64,000 nucleotides of DNA. Origin: Ruminococcaceae bacterium UBA4871. GTDB lineage: Bacteria; Bacillota; Clostridia; Oscillospirales; Acutalibacteraceae. The position numbers and the translations under genes were made by a program. The notes under the pieces were generated by a model, which saw nothing but the letters and a program-made list of their open reading frames with translations, had not been told where the DNA came from and made no database searches. The DNA lies in assembly GCA_002399445.1 (NCBI GenBank), contig DHDR01000029.1, forward strand, positions 19,201-83,200, in the 5' to 3' direction. Positions 8,322 to 17,531 of the stretch are shown in pieces (the stretch's first letter is position 1; every line of letters begins with the position of its first letter).

Positions 8322-8550
8322 CAATGCCAGTCAATCGGAAATATTTGTCTGTTAACAGTCAAAAAGTGCAAGTGAACAGGAAGGAATTCTGGATATAAAA
8401 CAACAAAAGAACACATCCTGCATGTGTAAAAGCAAGATATAGAAATTTGCATAATGTGAATAATTTTCACAAAAGTCAAATGCATATCTGCTGCGCATGA
8501 AATGAAAAGCCATGTACTTTTATGATTCGTGCGGTCCGAAAATCACTTTT

Positions 8551-8895
8551 CTATTGCAGCGATGATGCACATCTCCATGTATCAGTGATTCCGTTTGCGA
8601 GTTTCCCCAACGTGTTTCCTGTACAGGGGGCGACCACAAGCAAATCAATCATTTTTTGGGGACCAAGCGGTTCTGTACCGGTAATGGTACGGATCGGCGC
8701 CCGGGAAGTAATATCTTCAACTTTCCACAGGAAGTCTGATGCGCGTCCGAATCTCGTATCCGTATTTGCGGCAGTTTCACTCATAATCGGAAGAATCTCA
8801 TAGCCCAGTTTCCTTAAGGCAAGCATCTGCTGCAGCGCACGGTCAAACGTGCAGAAGGAACCACACATTGCAAATCCCAAAACTGGTTTTTCCAT
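8551..8895 (-). pseudogene. dpaB: Dipicolinate synthase subunit B, truncated
   Basis: The first ~105 residues match the flavoprotein-like subunit B of dipicolinate synthase (SpoVFB): GFAMCGSFCTF, TNTRFG-type segment, EPLGPQKMIDLLVVAPCTGNTLGKLA and GITDT. The family is about 190-200 residues long, but this frame ends at 114. After GITDT the expected PVTMAAKAH segment is missing. A different frame gives HHRCNRKVIF, reminiscent of the expected HLRNxRPVV, before also stopping. This suggests a deletion plus frameshift and loss of the C-terminal third. I chose the ATG at 8893-8895 because AAGGAG lies 8 nt upstream, within the end of dpaA. Dipicolinate production is probably impaired unless another route exists. 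Confidence 0.75.
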
Positions 8896-8900
8896 TTTTC

Positions 8901-9764
8901 TCACTCCTTCATCATTTCATAAACAGTACGTTTGATAATTTCTCCTGCTGCACGCGGCGCAACTTTGGCTGGAAGTGAAAACGCATGCATGGCAGCAATA
9001 CCAAGCTTCTTCGCTGCCGCCATATCGACACCCCCAGGTGCAGAGGAAAGATCAATCAGCAGAGTCCCGTGCGGATAAGCAGCCAACACATCACTCGTAA
9101 AGAGCATTGCCGGGACTGTATTGAAGAGAATATCATAGTTTCCCCCATCCCCTAACCTGTCAGTCGGAACAAAGTGACACCCCAGCGCTTCAATGCGGGC
9201 CGCTGTCTGCGGCTTTCTCGTTGTTGCAGTCACATCTGCCCCCAGTGCACGCAGCCGCGGAACCAGCTGGCTGCCAATCCGGCCAAAACCGGCAACCAGA
9301 CATTTGCTGCCGCAAATGGTACCCGGAAATTCCTGCATTGCATATTGAAGCGCCCCTTCTGCTGTAACGACTGCATTACGAAGCGCAAAATCTTCGCGGG
9401 AATAATAGTTTTGCAATTTTAAATCTGCCAGACGCGGACACATCGACAATGCCCGTTCTGTGACACCGCCAAACACACGGTGGTCCTGAATCTTTTCCGC
9501 AAATTCCTGATTCAGCAGAATAGGGTGCTCTGCATACTCGGCTTTTACGGTTTCCCCATCAATCGTAACAGGCAGTGGAAGCAGCAAAGTGCTGCATACC
9601 GATACGGTCCTGTGCAGATTCGCTTTCTGCACGTTTTCGGTCAGATCTGCATTTTCAAAGCCACAGGCGAAGACTTTATACCCATCTCCGGCAATCGATT
9701 CTGCAAGTGCCAGCTGCCGCTGATCACCGCCGATAATTCCAATGTTGTTTCGTTCAAACATCAT
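8901..9764 (-). CDS. dpaA: Dipicolinate synthase subunit A
   Basis: SpoVFA makes dipicolinic acid from a lysine-pathway intermediate (dihydrodipicolinate or its hydroxylated form) in the mother cell, for loading into the spore core. The 287 residues fit the family. The N-terminal part has IGIIGGDQRQLALAE. A second Rossmann domain has CLVAGFGRIGSQL for NAD(P) binding, followed by LIDLSSAPGGVD and HAFSLPAKVAP, all family hallmarks. GGAGGT precedes the ATG. It overlaps the truncated dpaB start region, so the two were one operon. A candidate sigma-K promoter lies about 30 bp upstream, as expected for this late sporulation operon. The reading frame itself looks intact. Confidence 0.93.
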   Translation of the reverse strand: MMFERNNIGIIGGDQRQLALAESIAGDGYKVFACGFENADLTENVQKANLHRTVSVCSTLLLPLPVTIDGETVKAEYAEHPILLNQEFAEKIQDHRVFGGVTERALSMCPRLADLKLQNYYSREDFALRNAVVTAEGALQYAMQEFPGTICGSKCLVAGFGRIGSQLVPRLRALGADVTATTRKPQTAARIEALGCHFVPTDRLGDGGNYDILFNTVPAMLFTSDVLAAYPHGTLLIDLSSAPGGVDMAAAKKLGIAAMHAFSLPAKVAPRAAGEIIKRTVYEMMKE

Positions 9765-9791
9765 AACTGATTACCTCCAAAATTCATGTAC

Positions 9792-9819
9792 TATACTATG
9801 GGAAACAAGGAAATGGTGT
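9792..9819 (-). promoter_or_regulatory. Candidate sigma-K promoter of dpaA
   Basis: The minus strand has CATAGTATA, matching the sigma-K -10 pattern CATA-NNN-TA, with AC 17 bp upstream (9819-9818). The -10 and -35 parts lie in the two arms of a 9-bp perfect inverted repeat, CTATGGGAA (9796-9804) and TTCCCATAG (9819-9827). The dpaA operon (spoVF) is sigma-K controlled in Bacillus subtilis, which supports the assignment. Confidence 0.6.
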
Positions 9820-9966
9820 TCCCATAGGACATCATGATGCAGAGGCTGATATTTTACAGGTATATCTTGCATTTAGGCATAAAATTGATTATGATAGGTA
9901 ATGATCGCTGATTAAAAATATACTTGCGCTTTCTGGCGCTTTTGGGATTAAAGGAGTTGTCCATCT

Positions 9967-11346
9967 ATGAACGATGTTCTGTCTCGTGTAAAAAAAGTCC
10001 ATTTTGTGGGGATCGGCGGCAGCGGTATGTGTCCAATCGCTGAAATTTTAATTCATCATGGCTATGAAGTTTCCGGTTCCGACAACGCAGAGTCCGATAC
10101 CCTGCAGCGCATTCAATCCTATGGGATTCCGGTATATATGGGACAGTGTGCAAAAAATGTAGAGGGAAAGGAACTGGTGGTCTACTCCGCAGCAATTAAA
10201 TCAGATAATCCGGAACTAGTTGCTGCTAAAAAGGCAGGAATTCCCTGCATTGAGCGCAGTGTTATGCTCGGTATGGTAACCAGCCGCTATCCGAAAAGCA
10301 TCTGTGTTTCCGGCACACACGGAAAGACAACAACGACCGGCCTTATCACATCCATTCTGCTCGACGCAGGTGCGGATCCAACAGCTGTCATCGGTGGAAA
10401 ATTGCCCCGCATAAATGCAAACGGGCGTGCCGGTTCCTCTGATAAAATCGTTGTGGAGTCTTGCGAATACGTAGATACTTTTCTGCAGTTACACCCTTAT
10501 CTCGCTGTCATTTTAAATATTGACGCCGATCATCTGGATTATTTTAAAACACTGGATAATATAATTCATTCTTTTCGCCAGTTCGCAAAACAGACATCTG
10601 ACATTCTCGTGGTCAATGGGGATGACACCAATACTCGAAAAGCAGTGGATGGTTTAACCCATGCAAAAATCATCACCTTTGGCAAAGGGGAAAACTGCAT
10701 GTATCGTGCTGTCAATATTGCTGACACAAAGCAGGCACGTGAAAATTTTGATATTCTGAAAAATGGGAAAATTCTCTGCAACGTCACACTTTCCATTCCC
10801 GGCAAACACAACATTTACAACGCACTTGCTGCATTTGCGGTGTGTGACCTGATGGGGATTTCTGCGGAACAGATTCAGAAGAGTCTGCACACTTTCACCG
10901 GTGTTCACCGCCGTTTCGAGATACTTGGCAAATATGAGGGTGTTACGATTGCAGACGATTTTGCACATCATCCCACAGAACTCACCGCTACGCTGACCGC
11001 CGCCATGCAAATGGGATTTCATGAAGTTTGGGCAATTTTTCAGCCACATACTTACAGCCGTACTGCCTTACTCCTGGACGATTTTGCAAAAGCGCTGACA
11101 ATTCCTGACCATGTCATTGTCTCAGAAATTCTGGCCGTGCGTGAAACGAACACTTACCATATTTACGCAGAAGATCTGGTGAAAAAAGTGCCGGGTGCCG
11201 TTTACCGCAAAACTTTCCCTGAAATTGCAGATTATGTGATGGAACATGTCAAGCCCGGCGATCTCATTCTGACAATGGGCGGCGGCAATATTTATCAATG
11301 TGCAGACATGATTGTAGACCGCTACAAGGCACATACCGAAAAGTAG
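9967..11346 (+). CDS. murC: UDP-N-acetylmuramate--L-alanine ligase
   Basis: MurC adds L-alanine to UDP-N-acetylmuramic acid using ATP, the first amino-acid step of peptidoglycan synthesis in the cytoplasm. The 459 residues are typical. The N-terminal Rossmann domain has HFVGIGGSGMCPIAEIL. The central ATPase domain has the P-loop VSGTHGKTTTTGLI. The C-terminal ligase domain has DDFAHHPTELTATL and IFQPHTYSRT. AAAGGAG precedes the ATG. The gene stands alone between dpaA (divergent) and mreB (convergent) and ends at a strong terminator at 11382-11420. Confidence 0.97.
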   Translation: MNDVLSRVKKVHFVGIGGSGMCPIAEILIHHGYEVSGSDNAESDTLQRIQSYGIPVYMGQCAKNVEGKELVVYSAAIKSDNPELVAAKKAGIPCIERSVMLGMVTSRYPKSICVSGTHGKTTTTGLITSILLDAGADPTAVIGGKLPRINANGRAGSSDKIVVESCEYVDTFLQLHPYLAVILNIDADHLDYFKTLDNIIHSFRQFAKQTSDILVVNGDDTNTRKAVDGLTHAKIITFGKGENCMYRAVNIADTKQARENFDILKNGKILCNVTLSIPGKHNIYNALAAFAVCDLMGISAEQIQKSLHTFTGVHRRFEILGKYEGVTIADDFAHHPTELTATLTAAMQMGFHEVWAIFQPHTYSRTALLLDDFAKALTIPDHVIVSEILAVRETNTYHIYAEDLVKKVPGAVYRKTFPEIADYVMEHVKPGDLILTMGGGNIYQCADMIVDRYKAHTEK

Positions 11347-11381
11347 GCCGTCATCACAGAATTTATGAAAATGCAAGATTA

Positions 11382-11420
11382 AAGGCCGCTGCAGCATCAT
11401 GAAATTACTGCAGCGGCCTT
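11382..11420. terminator. Intrinsic terminator between murC and mreB
   Basis: AAGGCCGCTGCAG (11382-11394) pairs perfectly with CTGCAGCGGCCTT (11408-11420) around a 13-nt loop. A T-rich run (CCTTGTTTTTG) follows on the plus strand. It ends murC and may also serve the convergent mreB-like gene. Confidence 0.88.
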
Positions 11421-11463
11421 CCTTGTTTTTGTGAAAGAATAAGAAAGCCGAAAATTTCCAGGC

Positions 11464-12501
11464 TTAATAAACAGCGCTCAAAGGGTTAATCACACCGTAC
11501 TCCTTGTTTTCCGCGTCATCCATATACTTAATAGCTTTTCCGGCACCGAGTGCCACACAAAGATCAGAATCCTCTGCCACATGAACCGGCATTTTGACCT
11601 TGTCCGCAATATACTGGCTAAGTCCATACAGTTTTGCAGAACCGCCGGTCATAACAATACCATCCACATAAATATCGCCCAACAGTTCCGGCGGTGTCTT
11701 TTCCAGCATTTCCTGCAAAATATGTGTAATCTCAGCAGCCGGATCGAGCAATGGCGCAACTAGCTCTTCACTGTTAACGTCAACCCATGCGGGTAAGCCG
11801 GTGTTGGCATCACGGCCTTTTATCCGGCAAACCACTGGTTCAGGGCGCTGTATAATACCGCCCGCTGCAATTTTGCAGCTCTCTGCCATACGATCACCAA
11901 TGATCAGGTCATACTTATTCCGGACATAGTGTATAATTGCCTGATCAAACGCAAAACCGGCTGTTTTAATGGAACGTGCAATGGACAGCCCGCCCAGCGA
12001 AATCACACCCATATCCGTAGCGCCGGCACCCACATCAATGACTAATGAACCATGCGGATTGGCAACATCTACACCGGCACCCATAGCCGCCGAAACCGGT
12101 TCATCTATCGAATAAACGCGGCGCACACGTGCACGGCTCACAGAATTAACAATTGCACGGCGTTCCACGCCCGTAATCTGGCACGGCAGACTCACTACTG
12201 CACGCGGCATGACATGGGTATGAATGATTCTTTTCTCACCAAGCTGCTGAATATAATAGTTGACCATATAACGTGCAAGTTCAAAATCGGATATAACACC
12301 CATTGTCAGCGGATGAATCACTTTTATTTGATCACTGGTGCGCCCGAGCATGTCAAACGCCTTGCTGCCTACTGCCAGCACTTCATCAGTTGCTGTGCGT
12401 ACTGCCACGACAGCGGGTTCATTAACCACAATGCCCTTGCCCTCTACATATACTTTTACCGCATACGTACCAAGGTCAATTGCAATATCGGTACCGAGCA
12501 C
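11464..12501 (-). CDS. mreB: MreB-family rod-shape actin homologue
   Basis: MreB/Mbl filaments guide lateral wall synthesis at the inner face of the membrane. The 345 residues match full length. The phosphate-1 loop is IAIDLGTYAVKVYVEGKG, a variant of the usual DLGTANTLVY. The phosphate-2 loop is LVIDVGAGATDMGV, and the adenosine motif VMTGGSAKLYGL follows. The start is GTG at 12499-12501 with weak GGATGTGAT before it. No mreC or mreD follows, so this is a detached copy, possibly Mbl- or MreBH-like rather than the cell-wall-operon MreB. Confidence 0.9.
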   Translation of the reverse strand: MLGTDIAIDLGTYAVKVYVEGKGIVVNEPAVVAVRTATDEVLAVGSKAFDMLGRTSDQIKVIHPLTMGVISDFELARYMVNYYIQQLGEKRIIHTHVMPRAVVSLPCQITGVERRAIVNSVSRARVRRVYSIDEPVSAAMGAGVDVANPHGSLVIDVGAGATDMGVISLGGLSIARSIKTAGFAFDQAIIHYVRNKYDLIIGDRMAESCKIAAGGIIQRPEPVVCRIKGRDANTGLPAWVDVNSEELVAPLLDPAAEITHILQEMLEKTPPELLGDIYVDGIVMTGGSAKLYGLSQYIADKVKMPVHVAEDSDLCVALGAGKAIKYMDDAENKEYGVINPLSAVY

Positions 12502-12658
12502 ATAATCACATCCATTCTTTAAATTTAAATACGTATTCCATGACAGTTGATTTCCTGACAGCAGCTGTCAAATGGCAAACATCCGCCAACAGAAAATACA
12601 GAAAATAATCTCTAATCTATTTCCGTACAGCTTATTATAATATAATCCCTCAGCATTT

Positions 12659-13330
12659 TCAATCCTTATCTGCCACTTCCTCCGGAACTGCAAAAGTTGC
12701 AGCCGCACAAGTAACAGACCGGGCGCCTGCCTGCAGGAGCTGTTTGGCACATACAGTCAAGGTTGCTCCGGTTGTAATAATATCATCAATTAAAAGAACT
12801 TGTTTTCCCGTGAAAGTCTTTCGGGCTTGGTAAACACCCTGCACATTGTGGAAGCGCTCCGCAGCAGGCAAGCGATGCTGTGTCCGGTTACGCCTGCTTT
12901 TTTTCAGCAAACGGCAGTATGGAACGTGAAGAACACCAGAAGCTGCTTTCGCAAGCAATTCACTTTGGTTATAACCGCGCTGAAACTGGTGTAAGTGTGA
13001 CATAGGAACCGCTGTGACAGCGTCAAAGCAGGTTTTCGGGAGCTGCTCACGAATCATTTCCGCCAAGGCATGGCCAAAAAATGTGCAGATAGACGGTTCA
13101 TCACCAAATTTCATACGCAAAACAGCATTCCGCACTTGATCTTGATAGGGATAAGCCGCATAGCAGGTAACTGCTGCATGTGCTGTGCTGAACAGTGGCC
13201 TGACACAAACTTTCGGATGTATATTGCTGCAGACGTCACAGGTTTGTTCGCCACTGTAGATGATTTTTCCACAGAAAGGACATCGCGGTGGAAACAGGAT
13301 GTCCAGCAAAGGATTATCCTTCCTCATCAA
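12659..13330 (-). CDS. comFC: ComF-family phosphoribosyltransferase-like protein
   Basis: ComFC-type protein needed for natural DNA uptake in model Firmicutes. The 223 residues show an N-terminal zinc-finger-like CPFC...CDVC and a C-terminal type I phosphoribosyltransferase fold with the PRPP loop LLIDDIITTGAT. The segment RGYNQSELLA is typical for the family. It overlaps the end of recD2 by 17 bp, so both are probably one transcript. The first ATG pair has no ribosome binding site, while AGGAAGGA precedes a TTG seven codons in; the true start may therefore be that TTG. No comFA homologue is present in the window. Confidence 0.9.
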   Translation of the reverse strand: MMRKDNPLLDILFPPRCPFCGKIIYSGEQTCDVCSNIHPKVCVRPLFSTAHAAVTCYAAYPYQDQVRNAVLRMKFGDEPSICTFFGHALAEMIREQLPKTCFDAVTAVPMSHLHQFQRGYNQSELLAKAASGVLHVPYCRLLKKSRRNRTQHRLPAAERFHNVQGVYQARKTFTGKQVLLIDDIITTGATLTVCAKQLLQAGARSVTCAAATFAVPEEVADKD

Positions 13331-15536
13331 AAACTACCTCACCGGTCAAAAAATCTTTCAGGCCGGAGTAGCGGCGGGTACGGCGGGTATTATTCACCAT
13401 CATCCGTACAGTCTGCTGTGTACCGACAAGAATCAGCAGCTGTTTTGCACGTGTAACTGCCGTGTAAAAAAGATTCCGGTAATAGAGCGGCCGTGGCCCG
13501 GGATACATGGGCATGATAACAGCCGGAAATTCACTGCCTTGACTCTTATGCACAGTTAGTGCATAGGCAAGTTCCAGTTCTGCAGCGGTTTCAAATTCAT
13601 AGGTCACGAAACGGCCATCCATATCTACAGTCAGCACGGAAGCACTTTTGTCAATCTGTTGGATAATACCGATGTCCCCATTGTAGACACCCTCGCCCAT
13701 CGTACCGTCACTGCGTTCCCAGCTGAGGGAATAATTGTTTTTTGTCTGCATGACTTTATCGCCCTCGCGGAACCGATGCCCGTTAATTTGAATCTCTTTC
13801 TTTTTTGCAGCATGAGGATTCAGCACACTCTGCAGCATTTTGTTCAGGCTGGCTGTACCCAGCGCACCCTTTCGAGTCGGAGAAAGTACCTGAATATCCA
13901 TAAAGGGTGAAAATGCATAAGTGGCAGGCAGGCGTTTCCCGCAAAGTTCCTGTATGGTCTGCAAAATCTGCTCCGGTTCCGTTCGCTGCATAAAAAAGAA
14001 GTCGCCGGTATGATCATTGAGTACCGGCATTTCCCCTGCAATAATTTTATGTGCATTGGTAATAATCAGACTCTGTCTGGACTGGCGGAAAATATGACGA
14101 AGCTGAACAACGGGAAGCATGCCGGAAGCAATCAAATCACCAAGCACATTTCCGGGACCGACACTGGGCAGCTGGTCACAGTCGCCCACCAACACCAGAC
14201 GGCAGCCCATTGGAAGCGCACGCAGCACTGCTTCAAACAAAGTAATATCCACCATAGACAGCTCATCAATGATCAGGGCATCACATTCCAGCGGCTTCTG
14301 CTCATTGCGCGCAAAAGTCGGGCTGTCGGTTTCATCCCACTCTACCTGCAGAAGACGGTGCAGTGTTTTGGCCTCTTCGCCCGTAATCTCGCTCATCCGT
14401 TTCGCTGCTCGTCCGGTTGGGGCGGCCAGCAGAACCTTCTCGCCTTTTTTCTGTAAAATGCGGATAATTGCATCCAATGTTGTCGTTTTTCCAGTACCTG
14501 GTCCGCCGGTCAGAATTAACATGCCATGTGTTAAGGCTGCAAGAATCGCCTCTTTCTGTTCCGGTGCATAGGAAATCCCCACGCTTTTTTCAAAAGCATC
14601 GACTGCCTCCTCTGCTCCTAAAATCGGCTGACTTGGATAATCCATCATCATCTGCAGCCGATCGGCAGAAAATTGTTCTGCATGGTAAAGCCTCGGGAGG
14701 TAAACCACACGCCGTTCACGGATGGTACAGACAATCACATTTCCTTCCTGCTCCAAATCATCAAAAGCATTTGCTACCGGTTCCGGCGGCAGCCCCAACA
14801 TAGACGCTGCTGTCTTCAGCAGCTTATCCTGCGGCAGATAAGTATGCCCATTATCCACATTATGCTGCAGAACATACAGAATGCCCGCCCGCACACGGCA
14901 TGGGTCATCCGCAGGATGCTCCAATGATTCCGCAATTGCATCTGCCCGCTGAAAGCCGAGACAGACCTCTGCTGTGCAAAGGCAATAAGGGTCCTCCCGC
15001 ACCTGTGAAACCGCCTCCGGACCATATATGCGGTAGACACGCACAGCCTCTTCCGGCATGACGCCATATTTCTGCAGGCCCAGAATCACTTCCCGAATTC
15101 CAAGTTTTTTTTGATACTCCTCCCCCATCTGCAAAGCTCTCCGTTCGGAGATACCGGATATTTGTGACAGACGCTGCGGCTCTTTTTCCAAGATCTCCAA
15201 CGAATGCTCACCAAATGTATCCACAATTTTCTTGGCATTGGAGCGGCCGATTCCTTTTACGGCGCCGGAAGAAAGATACAGCAGAATTGACTTTGGTGTA
15301 GTCGGCTGCAGCCGTTCATAAATCTGAGCGCTGAACTGCCGCCCAAAGGACGGATGTTCGATCCATGTACCCACGACATGCAGCTCGTCCCCCGCCTCGG
15401 CAGTGGGCAGGGAACCCACCACAGTTACTAATTCTTCTCCATTATTCAGTTCCAGTACGGTGTATCCGTTTTTCTCGTTGCGGAAAGTGACTCTTTCTAC
15501 GGTTCCGGTCATTTCCATCAACGTATGCTCTTCCAT
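13314..15536 (-). CDS. recD2: RecD2-type ATP-dependent 5'-3' DNA helicase
   Basis: Superfamily 1B helicase of the RecD2/YrrC type, which works without RecBC in DNA repair. The length of 740 residues fits. The N-terminal part has an OB-like domain and helix-hairpin-helix repeats (YLSSGAVKGIGRSNAKKIV and following). The motor has Walker A LTGGPGTGKTTTLD, Walker B ALIIDELSMVD, GDCDQLPSVGPG, and the late motif ALTVHKSQGSEF. I chose the ATG at 15534-15536 with a G-rich site before it, rather than a GTG nine codons upstream. It is cotranscribed with comFC. Confidence 0.94.
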   Translation of the reverse strand: MEEHTLMEMTGTVERVTFRNEKNGYTVLELNNGEELVTVVGSLPTAEAGDELHVVGTWIEHPSFGRQFSAQIYERLQPTTPKSILLYLSSGAVKGIGRSNAKKIVDTFGEHSLEILEKEPQRLSQISGISERRALQMGEEYQKKLGIREVILGLQKYGVMPEEAVRVYRIYGPEAVSQVREDPYCLCTAEVCLGFQRADAIAESLEHPADDPCRVRAGILYVLQHNVDNGHTYLPQDKLLKTAASMLGLPPEPVANAFDDLEQEGNVIVCTIRERRVVYLPRLYHAEQFSADRLQMMMDYPSQPILGAEEAVDAFEKSVGISYAPEQKEAILAALTHGMLILTGGPGTGKTTTLDAIIRILQKKGEKVLLAAPTGRAAKRMSEITGEEAKTLHRLLQVEWDETDSPTFARNEQKPLECDALIIDELSMVDITLFEAVLRALPMGCRLVLVGDCDQLPSVGPGNVLGDLIASGMLPVVQLRHIFRQSRQSLIITNAHKIIAGEMPVLNDHTGDFFFMQRTEPEQILQTIQELCGKRLPATYAFSPFMDIQVLSPTRKGALGTASLNKMLQSVLNPHAAKKKEIQINGHRFREGDKVMQTKNNYSLSWERSDGTMGEGVYNGDIGIIQQIDKSASVLTVDMDGRFVTYEFETAAELELAYALTVHKSQGSEFPAVIMPMYPGPRPLYYRNLFYTAVTRAKQLLILVGTQQTVRMMVNNTRRTRRYSGLKDFLTGEVVFDEEG

Positions 15537-15574
15537 GTATCTGCCCCCGCCCTGATTCCGCACATATGTACGGA

Positions 15575-15928
15575 CTACTGAAATTCAGTATACAGCAATT
15601 CCTTAATGTTTGCAAATGCTTCCCCACTGCACATAGAAACGCCGGGTTTTTTGCGAAAGAAAAGCAAACAAGTCCGTTTTGTCTCATCATCCATGCCGTC
15701 GTCAACAATCAAAAGTTCCTTCCGTTTATAATCTTCTTCATCCCGCAGTCTGTTTTTTGCACAGCGCAGTTCATATTCCGCATCTTCCCGGTGGCCGGAA
15801 AAATGCAGCACCAACACAAATGTCCCCGACTTGTTTCCAGAGCGGTAAAGCACATGCATCAGCCACTGCATCAGGCTGCACAGACCAATCACTGCCAATA
15901 TAACAATGATCACTTGACCTGCTGCCAT
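15575..15928 (-). CDS. Small membrane-anchored protein, unknown
   Basis: The 117-residue protein has one N-terminal hydrophobic helix (about residues 3-27, VIIVILAVIGLCSLMQW) and then a soluble part. That part includes VLVLHFSGHREDAEYELRC, ELLIVDDGMDDETK and a short C-terminal tail, faintly like the opening strands of a glycosyltransferase-2 fold; I do not assign a function. The ATG at 15926-15928 has AGAGGTGAT before it, and that site is buried in a 10-bp hairpin. It lies 91 nt after metK on the same strand, so it may be expressed from the SAM-controlled transcript. Confidence 0.72.
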   Translation of the reverse strand: MAAGQVIIVILAVIGLCSLMQWLMHVLYRSGNKSGTFVLVLHFSGHREDAEYELRCAKNRLRDEEDYKRKELLIVDDGMDDETKRTCLLFFRKKPGVSMCSGEAFANIKELLYTEFQ

Positions 15929-15933
15929 AAAAA

Positions 15934-15964
15934 TCACCTCTTTACAGTGTATGCAAAGAGGTGA
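15934..15964 (-). promoter_or_regulatory. Hairpin covering a Shine-Dalgarno site
   Basis: TCACCTCTTT (15934-15943) and AAAGAGGTGA (15955-15964) form a perfect 10-bp inverted repeat with an 11-nt loop. In the minus-strand mRNA the distal arm contains AGAGGTGA, the ribosome binding site of the ATG at 15926-15928. Folding would block translation of the small membrane protein. Confidence 0.65.
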
Positions 15965-16019
15965 CAGGTGCGTACAAATTTCTTCTACGAATTTCTGAAC
16001 CGGCATTTTAGCTTTCAGC

Positions 16020-17204
16020 TTATTTTGCGATTGCTGCCTGCAGTTCATGAATACGGTCCGTCTTTTCCCACGAAACGCCAAGGTCCTCGCGGCCCATCTG
16101 GCCATAGCTAGCCAGCTGGCGGTAAATCGGCTGACGCAGATTCAGTGTGCGGATAATCGCTGCCGGACGCAGGTCAAACACCTTTTCTACAGCGGCAGCA
16201 AGCTGGTCATTAGTATATTGAGAAGTCCCGAACGCATCTACCATGACAGACACCGGACGAGCAACGCCGATTGCATAGGCAAGCTGCACTTCACACTTCT
16301 GTGCAAGACCAGCAGCAACGATGTTCTTGGCAACCCAGCGAGCCGCATAAGCTGCGGAACGGTCCACTTTCGTTGGGTCCTTGCCGGAAAATGCACCGCC
16401 ACCGTGACGGCCGTATCCACCATATGTATCCACAATAATCTTGCGTCCGGTAAGGCCTGAATCACTGACAGGGCCGCCAATCACAAAACGGCCGGTTGGA
16501 TTTACATAATATTTTGTATTTTCATCCAGCCACTTTGCCGGAATAGTTGGTTTGATAACTTTTTCAATCATATCCCTGCGGATCTGTTCCAGCGTGACAT
16601 TTTCATCATGCTGTGTGGACAGCACAACTGTATCCACCCGCACGGGTGTATCCCCGTCATATTCAACCGTAACCTGTGTCTTTCCATCCGGACGGAGATA
16701 CGGGATACTCCCATTTTTACGCACGGCGGCCAATTTTTTTGCCAATGAATGGGCCAAAGAAATCGCAAGCGGCATTTTTTCCTTTGTCTCATTGCAGGCA
16801 AAACCAAACATCATTCCCTGATCGCCGGCACCGATCAGGTCATCCGCATCGGATGCACCATTTTTCACTTCAAAAGACTGATTAACGCCCATGGCAATAT
16901 CCGGGGATTGTGCATCAATAGAAGTCAGTACGCCGCAGGTGTTTCCATCGAATCCATATGCCGGATTATTGTAGCCAATGTCGTTGACAACACTGCGGAC
17001 AATCTTTGGAATATCCACATAACAATCTGTCGAAATTTCGCCCATAACATGGACTACTCCTGTACAGGCTGTCACTTCACAAGCAACATGCGCATTGGGA
17101 TCTTTGGAAAGGATATCATCCAGAATTGCATCGGCAATCTGATCACAAATTTTGTCTGGATGTCCCTCTGTTACAGATTCAGAAGTAAAAAAATGTTTCG
17201 CCAT
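16020..17204 (-). CDS. metK: S-adenosylmethionine synthetase
   Basis: MetK makes S-adenosylmethionine from methionine and ATP. The 394 residues are full length. Hallmarks are [18 protein letters not shown] at the N-terminus, [30 protein letters not shown] and the phosphate loop [22 protein letters not shown] precedes the ATG. It is controlled by the SAM-I riboswitch and terminator directly upstream. SAM could supply decarboxylated SAM for aminopropyl transfer, but no SAM decarboxylase gene is visible in the window. Confidence 0.98.
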   Translation of the reverse strand: MAKHFFTSESVTEGHPDKICDQIADAILDDILSKDPNAHVACEVTACTGVVHVMGEISTDCYVDIPKIVRSVVNDIGYNNPAYGFDGNTCGVLTSIDAQSPDIAMGVNQSFEVKNGASDADDLIGAGDQGMMFGFACNETKEKMPLAISLAHSLAKKLAAVRKNGSIPYLRPDGKTQVTVEYDGDTPVRVDTVVLSTQHDENVTLEQIRRDMIEKVIKPTIPAKWLDENTKYYVNPTGRFVIGGPVSDSGLTGRKIIVDTYGGYGRHGGGAFSGKDPTKVDRSAAYAARWVAKNIVAAGLAQKCEVQLAYAIGVARPVSVMVDAFGTSQYTNDQLAAAVEKVFDLRPAAIIRTLNLRQPIYRQLASYGQMGREDLGVSWEKTDRIHELQAAIAK

Positions 17205-17240
17205 TGAAGAAGCCTCCTAATAAAAATTTGTGACGGCAAT

Positions 17241-17392
17241 AAAAAAACGCGGCCCGGTGAAATGCGGACAGCGTTAATCTTTCGATACCTCATCTATCGG
17301 CTTCACCGCAGGATTTGGCACCTTGCATATTACTGCGCAGGTTGCCGGACATCATAGGGCCTGTTCCCTCCGTCACTCTTGATAAGGGTGAT
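17241..17392 (-). promoter_or_regulatory. SAM-I (S-box) riboswitch with terminator, upstream of metK
   Basis: The minus strand shows the S-box core in order: CTTATCAAGAGTGACGGAGG, GGAACAGGCCCTATGATG, CCGGCAACCT, AAGGTGCCAAATCC, and GATGAG before a GC-rich hairpin and T7 (17247-17241). High SAM should stop transcription before metK. The expression platform ends about 35 nt before the metK start. Confidence 0.95.
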
Positions 17393-17419
17393 ATTCTATT
17401 GTGTTTTGGTACAGTGGAG

Positions 17420-17449
17420 AGTATAACACAGAAAAGGAAAGCCTGTAAA
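17420..17449 (-). promoter_or_regulatory. Promoter of the metK leader
   Basis: TTTACA (17449-17444) and TATACT (17425-17420) on the minus strand, 18 bp apart, about 25-30 bp before the riboswitch. Confidence 0.6.
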
Positions 17450-17531
17450 TAAACAAAATCAAAGATTTGTCAAAAATCGCGACAATTTTAGAATTTTACA
17501 CAAAGCAAAATTTTTTGAAACTTGTTATGAG

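Noticed and set aside
8297..8485. 62-codon minus-strand ORF with several Cys residues, considered as a peptide gene
   Set aside because: No ribosome binding site; the sequence appears to be decayed DNA downstream of the broken dpaB.
12556..12570. Small palindrome TGACAG-CAG-CTGTCA upstream of mreB
   Set aside because: Too short to claim a binding site or terminator without conservation data.
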